Part shown: positions 6,572 to 10,449 of the stretch, piece by piece
Numbering within the stretch: position 1 is the first letter of the stretch
Layout of the letters: every line of letters begins with the position of its first letter
DNA from: Candidatus Krumholzibacteriia bacterium
Lineage (GTDB): Bacteria > Krumholzibacteriota > Krumholzibacteriia > LZORAL124-64-63
Length of the DNA stretch: 10,449 nt
Direction: 5' to 3'
NCBI GenBank assembly: GCA_014859985.1
Contig: JACZKN010000377.1
Coordinates: forward strand, 1-10,449
Program-made: the position numbers and the translations under genes
The notes under the pieces: model-generated
Databases searched by the model: none
Told to the model about the DNA's origin: nothing
What the model saw: the letters and a program-made list of their open reading frames with translations, nothing else

Positions 6572-7046
6572 TCACTCCCAGGCCGGGTCCGGTGCGCCTG
6601 CCGTCTGGTCCATCTTCGGCCACGGATCGCCCGGGACGCGCTGGTCGAACTCCAGCTCCCCCCGCGGTGGCGACCGCGGCGGCAGCACCGGCGGCGCCGC
6701 GAAGGGCTCCCCGATGTGCCGCAAGATGCGCTCGATCACCGGCGGGTCGAGCACGAACGCGATGATGCGCATGGGCCCTCCGCAGTGGGGGCACACCAGC
6801 GGCAGGTATTCGTCATCGCCGAAGGCGGGATCGCGAAGCGATTCCACAGGCGGGCCAGGAGCCGCGCCCAGCAGCGGGCCGCCGCCCGCGACCCGGCGAG
6901 CAATCCTCGTCGCAGCCGGCTTCCGCCAGGTAGCCCTCCAGGTGCTCGCGCACGACCCGGTGCAGGACCGTCCGCTCCGGGTGGCGCCGCCGATAGACGG
7001 CGGCCCCGGCGACCTGTTCCTGTGCAGGGATAGCGGCGGCGGGCAC
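6572..7046 (-). pseudogene. IS91-family transposase, internally deleted and frameshifted
   Basis: Three pieces of one transposase lie head to tail on the minus strand in different frames. The N-terminus (7046 to about 6905) reads YRRRHPERTVLHRVVREHLE, the family start. A short piece (about 6895-6850) reads RCWARLLARLW, which normally precedes the C-terminal zinc motif. The C-terminus (about 6830-6572) reads LVCPHCGGPMRIIAFVLDPP, then VIERILRHIGEP, and the proline-rich tail ending with MDQTAG a few residues before TGA at 6572-6574. The whole catalytic core with HUH and tyrosine motifs, about 300 residues in full-length members, is missing between the first two pieces, and at least one frameshift joins the others. 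It cannot encode an active transposase. The tail CPHCGG...DQTAG is a signature of this IS91 branch. Between it and the nucleotidyltransferase (7047-7174) I see no feature. Confidence 0.87.
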
Positions 7047-7174
7047 GGCGACTCCCGGGGCCGATGGGCCGCGGGAGGACGGGTGGGCGGGAGGTCAGGA
7101 AACGGGAGGAGTGGCGGTCCGCCTCGGGCGGGCGTGACGAAGATCCGGCGCGCAGGATCCGTACCAATATGGCG

Positions 7175-7850
7175 CTAGCCGCGCTCCAGCACCCGCGGCA
7201 CCACCCCACCGGGCCGCCCGAAATGCGGCGCGGCCTCGCCGCCCCCCTCCGCGGTGGGCAAGACGAATACCTTTGCCGACGGCGACCAGTACAGGCACCC
7301 CGCCTCGGCCGCCGGCCGGCTCCGGACGAACGCCTCGGCCGCCTGCAGCGCGGCGTCCCAGTCCGCCTTGAGCTGTGTCACGTCCAGGTCCCCTGCCAAC
7401 TCCAGACGGCGCAGATCTTCCGGCCGGACCCGTCCCCGCCGGCGCAGCATCTCCAGCAACGAGAGGGGCGAATAGCCCGGGTCCTTGCCGGCGGCCGCCC
7501 AGACCAAGCCGCCCAAGGGCAGCAGGGTGTCGTGCAGGAACAGGGTGTCGATCAGGTCCCGCGGCTCGTCACGGCCGGCCAGGGCCAGCACCTTGTTGGT
7601 GGCCAGGTCCACCGGATGCAGCTGGTAGCCGAAGATCTCGCTGCGCATGACCGGCATGAACCGCCAGGTCGAGTCCTGCGTACGCCGTGGCCACACGCTC
7701 GGCGCTGTCGTGGAAGTAGTCGAGGTCGCGGCTGTAGCGGCGGCTGTGCGGCTCCGCGAGGATGGCGGCCCCGCCGGCCAGGTAGCTGTCCTCGCTGCGG
7801 TTGGCCGCCAGCAGCCGCCCCAGCTCGGCCTGGAATCCGGTCAGCGGCAC
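7175..7850 (-). pseudogene. AbiEii/AbiGii-type nucleotidyltransferase, frameshifted with an internal deletion
   Basis: The first 58 codons (from GTG 7850) read PLTGFQAELGRLLAANRSED, then SYLAGGAAIL and RYSRDLDYFHD: the nucleotidyltransferase fold with the GG motif and the DxD metal pair, as in toxins of the AbiEii family. Near 7680-7690 the frame changes, and the second frame (to 7175) gives QDSTWRFMPVMRSEIFGYQL, then HPVDLATNKVLALAGRDEPRD and the C-terminal helices with GKDPGYSPLSLLEM. In intact relatives I recall roughly 40-45 residues between the FHD motif and the DSxxRFxP motif; here they are gone. So a deletion plus frameshift has broken the gene, leaving the catalytic site separate from the C-terminal half. 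The GTG at 7850 has AAGGGAG seven bases upstream and overlaps the upstream gene's stop by 10 bp; GTG 7871 is a possible longer start. Confidence 0.82.
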
Positions 7851-8107
7851 AGGCTGGCTCCCTTCTCCCACGCGCGGCGATCGCCGTGCTTCATCAGCTG
7901 CTCAACCACCCAGGCCACGTCGTCCGGGCCGATGGCCAGGTCCGGAGGATAGGACCAGAAGCACCGGGCGTGAAACGTCCGGTAGGCCCGGCGCGCCTCG
8001 CGCACCCGGACCATCTCGCGGGCTTGTTCGGCGCTGAGCTGCCGGCGGCTGCGGGCGCCGCCTTTGCGGCCGATGGTAGCCATGTATTTGCGGATCGGGT
8101 CTTCCAT
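7841..8107 (-). CDS. Small basic protein upstream of the nucleotidyltransferase, possible antitoxin partner
   Basis: An 88-residue protein. Its N-terminal third, IRKYMATIGRKGGARSRRQL, is Arg/Lys/Gly-rich with a GRKGG motif seen in many small proteins encoded beside such nucleotidyltransferases; the middle is helical (SAEQAREMVRVREARRAYR); the rest has an aromatic FHARCFWSYPPDL motif and DDVAWVVEQLMKHGDRRAWE. The stop overlaps the nucleotidyltransferase start by 10 bp, the usual sign of a co-translated pair. By context it may be the antitoxin or partner of the AbiEii-type enzyme; I do not recognise a named family. Near its ATG there is no Shine-Dalgarno sequence, but a good promoter places the expected transcription start at or next to the ATG, suggesting leaderless translation. 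Confidence 0.65.
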   Translation of the reverse strand: MEDPIRKYMATIGRKGGARSRRQLSAEQAREMVRVREARRAYRTFHARCFWSYPPDLAIGPDDVAWVVEQLMKHGDRRAWEKGASLCR

Positions 8108-8113
8108 GGTTTT

Positions 8114-8142
8114 ATCTTAAGCCGGTTATGATATAAACGCAA
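8114..8142 (-). promoter_or_regulatory. Candidate sigma70-type promoter for the small protein/nucleotidyltransferase pair
   Basis: On the minus strand TTGCGT (8137-8142) and TAAGAT (8114-8119) are separated by exactly 17 bases. The -10 element ends six bases before the ATG at 8107, so transcription would begin at or very near the A of the start codon. The site sits in an AT-rich island (about 8106-8156) that stands out from the GC-rich surroundings. Confidence 0.5.
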
Positions 8143-8164
8143 CAAAATTATTTGGTTCCCGCAA

Positions 8165-8184
8165 GCGGTAGGTCGAACGACCGC
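8165..8184 (-). terminator. Weak hairpin after the SxtJ-type gene
   Basis: GCGGT (8165-8169) pairs with ACCGC (8180-8184); an alternative inner pairing GGTCG/CGACC uses 8171-8182. It lies immediately downstream of the stop of the membrane-protein gene. The T-rich stretch comes about 14 bases later rather than directly after the stem, so termination is only possible. Confidence 0.25.
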
Positions 8185-8185
8185 C

Positions 8186-8605
8186 CTAGAACTGCCGCTC
8201 GTAATGATCCGGCGTCCGCTCCTGCGGCAGGTCGACCCAGTGGCTGGCCCGCGCCCGGGCCCGCGCCCGCAGGGCCAGCCGGTCGCGCCCGGTCAGCCGC
8301 GCCGCCAGCCCGAGCGGCGTGACGACGAGGAAGTACACGGCCGCCAGGATCACCCGGCTGACCACGTTGCCCATGACGAAGGCGACACCCATCCACAGCC
8401 GGTACCCGGGCAGCGCCACGCGCGAGCCGGTCAGGCCCAGCCCGCCGACCACCGTGCCGAAAACCGCCAGCACCAGGGCGGCGGTGTGCCACCCCTTGGC
8501 CAGCCACAGCACGACCGCGATCAGCAGCGAGCCGATGATCACCGTCCTGCCGAAGCGCCTGAGCGCCGGCCCGTCGGGATGCCAATCGATGTGGACCAGG
8601 GCCAC
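8186..8605 (-). CDS. SxtJ-family membrane protein
   Basis: A 139-residue protein with hydrophobic segments at about 21-36, 41-58 and 70-99, then a charged cytoplasmic tail. The third segment with GYRLWMGVAFVMGNVVSRVI and VVTPLGLAARLTGRDRLAL fits the SxtJ family, small membrane proteins named from the saxitoxin cluster and commonly encoded after a carbamoyltransferase and a DUF5989 protein. The role is unknown; it may anchor or assist the carbamoyltransferase at the membrane (inference). Start is GTG 8605 with AGGAGG six bases upstream; that site overlaps the stop of the preceding gene (TAGGAGG), so the two are probably translationally linked. The tail carries an Arg/Ala repeat (RARARARA). Confidence 0.85.
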   Translation of the reverse strand: MALVHIDWHPDGPALRRFGRTVIIGSLLIAVVLWLAKGWHTAALVLAVFGTVVGGLGLTGSRVALPGYRLWMGVAFVMGNVVSRVILAAVYFLVVTPLGLAARLTGRDRLALRARARARASHWVDLPQERTPDHYERQF

Positions 8606-8615
8606 GGCCCGCCTC

Positions 8616-8771
8616 CTAGAACAGCGTGTAGATGAACGGCGCCGCCCCGGTGCCGCCCAGGATCACCAGCACCGACACCAGCAGCAGCACCACGATGATG
8701 GGCGACAGCCACCACGCCTTGTGCCGTTTCATGTACAGGCACAGCTCCCTGAGCACTGCGAACCGATGCAC
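8616..8771 (-). CDS. DUF5989-family small membrane protein
   Basis: A 51-residue protein starting at GTG 8771, preceded by GGGGAGGG (8777-8784) five bases away. It has an amphipathic N-terminus (HRFAVLRELCLYMKRHKAWW), one transmembrane helix (SPIIVVLLLVSVLVILGG) and the family-typical end GAAPFIYTLF. The pattern of basic KxxKxWW, single helix and terminal FIYTLF is that of DUF5989, found between carbamoyltransferase and SxtJ genes. It starts 15 bp after the carbamoyltransferase stop and ends 10 bp before the SxtJ start. No biochemical role is known to me; a membrane adaptor for the carbamoyltransferase is plausible. Confidence 0.85.
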   Translation of the reverse strand: MHRFAVLRELCLYMKRHKAWWLSPIIVVLLLVSVLVILGGTGAAPFIYTLF

Positions 8772-8786
8772 GGCGACCCTCCCCGG

Positions 8787-10449
8787 TCAATCCAACTTGA
8801 ACTGCGCCTTGTACTCCTCGGCCCCCTCCAGCGGCGGCTGGTCCTGCTTCAGCAGCAGGTGGTTGCCCAGCACCAGCGCGTCCATCTCCGTGTGCATGAA
8901 GCAGCGCCAGGCGTCCTCGGGCGTGCAGACGATGGGCTCGCCCCGCACGTTGAACGAGGTGTTGACCACCACCCCGCAGCCCGTGCGCTCCTCGAAGGCC
9001 TTGATCAGCCGCCAGTAGCGCGGCGACGTCCCCCGGTTGACCGACTGCACCCGCGCCGAGTAGTCCACGTGGGTGATCGCGGGCACGTCCGAGCGCACCA
9101 CGTTCAGCTTGCGGATGCCGAACCAGCTCTGCTCGTCGTCGCTCATCGGCAGGCGGCGCACCGGCTGCACGTCCGCCACCAGCAGCATGTAGGGGCTGGG
9201 CACGCCCAGCTCGAAATAGTCGGACGTGCGCTCCTCCAGGCAGGAGGGCGCGAACGGCCGGAACGATTCGCGGTACTTGATCTTCAGGTTCATGAGGCGC
9301 TGCATGGTGGTGTTGCGCGGATCGCCCAGGATGGAGCGATGGCCCAGCGCCCGCGGCCCGAACTCCATGCGGCCGTAGTGGTGGCCCACCACCTTGCCTT
9401 CTTCCAGCAACGCCGCGACGCGGCGGGCCAGCTCATCCTCGTCGGCGATCTCCTCGGCCACCGCGCCCGTCCGCGCGACCAGCGCCACCACCTCGTCGCG
9501 CCCGTGGGCCGGCCCCAGGTACGAGCCCTGCTGGGCGTCGGGCTCGACCGCCTCGCGCCCGTGGCCCAGCATGTGGTGCCAGCCCAGCAGCGCCGCGCCC
9601 AGGGCGCCGCCCGCGTCGCCGGCTGCGGGCTGGATCCACACCCGCGCGAACGGCCCCTCCCGCAGGATCTTCCCGTTGCCCACGCAGTTCAGGGCCACGC
9701 CGCCGGCCAGGCACAGGTCCTCCAGGCCGGTCTGCCGGTGCACGTGCCGGGCGATGCGCAGCATCGCCTCCTCGGTCAGGGCCTGCACCGTCGCGGCCAG
9801 GTCCATCTCCTTCTGGGTCAGCTCCGACTCCGGCGCCCGCGGCGGCCCGCCCAGCAGGTCGTGCAGCTTGGGCCCGGTCATGGTCAGGCCCTGGCAGTAG
9901 TTGAAGTAGCTCTGGTCCAATCGGAACGAGCCGTCGTCCCTGAGGTCGACCACGTGCTCCAGCAGCAGGTCCAGGTACTTAGGCGTGCCGTAGGGCGCCA
10001 GGCCCATCACCTTGTATTCGCCCGAGTTCACCCGGAAGCCCGTGTAGTAGGTGAGGGCGCTGTAGAGCAGGCCCAGGGAGTGGGGGAAGCGCACCTCCTG
10101 GCGCAGCGCGACTGTGTTGCCGCGGCCGGTGCCCCAGGTGGTCGTCGACCACTCGCCCACGCCGTCGAGGGTGACGATGGCCGCCTCGGCGAACGGCGAG
10201 GGGAAGAAGGCGCTCGCGGCATGGGACTCGTGGTGGCCGGCGAAACGGATGGGTCCCGTGTACCCGGGCAGGCCCGCGCGGATCTCCTGGGGGATGAACA
10301 GCTTGGTGCGCAGCCACAGGGGCATCGCCCGCAGGAACGAGCCGAAGCCGCGGGGCGCGAACGCCAGGTAGGTCTCCAGCAGGCGCTCGAATTTCAGCAG
10401 CGGCTTCTCGTAGAAGACGACCAGGTCCAGGTCGGCGGCCGTCAGGCCG
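8787..10449 (-). CDS. Carbamoyltransferase (NodU/CmcH/TobZ family), 5' end off the window
   Basis: The visible 553 residues lack only the N-terminus, roughly 50-60 residues judging by family length near 600. The reading frame continues unbroken to the right edge, so an apparent Met at 10325 is internal. The Kae1-like transferase domain has FAGHHESHAASAFF (the metal/ATP-binding HHxxHA at visible residues 72-77), VTLDGVGEW, the SGEYKVMGLAPYG motif and LCLAGGVALNCVGNGKI. The C-terminal YrdC-like domain has GRMEFGPRALGHRSILGDPR, KYRESFRPFAPS and NVRGEPIVCTPEDAW. These enzymes make carbamoyl-adenylate from carbamoyl phosphate and ATP and transfer it to a hydroxyl on a sugar, antibiotic or Nod factor. 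With DUF5989 and SxtJ downstream this is the common three-gene arrangement in surface-polysaccharide or secondary-metabolite regions; the acceptor is not deducible here. Confidence 0.95.
   Translation of the reverse strand, partial: GLTAADLDLVVFYEKPLLKFERLLETYLAFAPRGFGSFLRAMPLWLRTKLFIPQEIRAGLPGYTGPIRFAGHHESHAASAFFPSPFAEAAIVTLDGVGEWSTTTWGTGRGNTVALRQEVRFPHSLGLLYSALTYYTGFRVNSGEYKVMGLAPYGTPKYLDLLLEHVVDLRDDGSFRLDQSYFNYCQGLTMTGPKLHDLLGGPPRAPESELTQKEMDLAATVQALTEEAMLRIARHVHRQTGLEDLCLAGGVALNCVGNGKILREGPFARVWIQPAAGDAGGALGAALLGWHHMLGHGREAVEPDAQQGSYLGPAHGRDEVVALVARTGAVAEEIADEDELARRVAALLEEGKVVGHHYGRMEFGPRALGHRSILGDPRNTTMQRLMNLKIKYRESFRPFAPSCLEERTSDYFELGVPSPYMLLVADVQPVRRLPMSDDEQSWFGIRKLNVVRSDVPAITHVDYSARVQSVNRGTSPRYWRLIKAFEERTGCGVVVNTSFNVRGEPIVCTPEDAWRCFMHTEMDALVLGNHLLLKQDQPPLEGAEEYKAQFKLD

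Noticed and set aside
1..7046. Composite IS91 transposon carrying mgsA, the kinase, YfiR and the receptor
   Set aside because: The flanking fragments are diverged, truncated and have no defined ends, so movement as a unit cannot be supported from the sequence.
7569..7871. The 100-residue minus-strand frame as an intact small toxin
   Set aside because: After about residue 65 it departs from the family and the remainder of the enzyme continues in another frame, so it is half of a broken gene.
1..10449. CRISPR array, tRNA or rRNA gene, riboswitch
   Set aside because: No regularly spaced repeats, cloverleaf, rRNA core motifs or recognised aptamer elements were seen on either strand.

Overview
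This is a GC-rich window from a diderm (Gram-negative type) bacterium. A signal-peptide-bearing TonB-dependent outer-membrane receptor and a periplasmic YfiR-type protein show the outer membrane. The sequence alone does not fix the phylum; the gene mix (TonB receptor + YfiR + hybrid kinase, the carbamoyltransferase/DUF5989/SxtJ trio, many decayed IS91 elements) would suit an uncultured deltaproteobacterial or FCB-like lineage.

Layout. (1) 1-827: a 5'-truncated IS91-family transposase on the minus strand runs off the left edge and abuts the 3' remnant of an unrecognised membrane protein on the plus strand. (2) 856-1329: an intact methylglyoxal synthase gene (mgsA) with every family active-site motif visible. 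(3) 1471-5970: a tight minus-strand operon, in transcription order TonB-dependent receptor, YfiR/DUF4154 periplasmic protein, and CHASE8-HAMP-HisKA-HATPase-REC hybrid histidine kinase. Receptor and yfiR overlap by ATGA. The kinase follows 19 bp after yfiR, behind a five-codon mini-ORF that ends on the kinase start. (4) 6096-7046: an IS91 graveyard, with one small frameshifted plus-strand fragment and one internally deleted, frameshifted minus-strand copy. (5) 7175-8107: a two-gene unit of a small basic protein and an AbiEii-type nucleotidyltransferase; the latter has lost an internal segment and shifted frame. (6) 8186-10449: a minus-strand cassette of carbamoyltransferase (5' end off the right edge), a 51-residue DUF5989-type protein and an SxtJ-type membrane protein, each with a strong ribosome binding site.

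How it may work together. The best candidate for a less-described system is the receptor-YfiR-kinase operon. In the known YfiBNR system, periplasmic YfiR represses YfiN, an inner-membrane diguanylate cyclase with a CHASE8 sensor. Here the same sensor type and a YfiR homologue appear, but the output is a hybrid histidine kinase and the outer-membrane component is a TonB-type receptor. This suggests a trans-envelope relay from outer-membrane ligand to phosphotransfer; that is inference. The carbamoyltransferase trio probably belongs to a surface-glycan or small-molecule carbamoylation locus continuing to the right. The rest is a patchwork of transposon and defence-gene debris.
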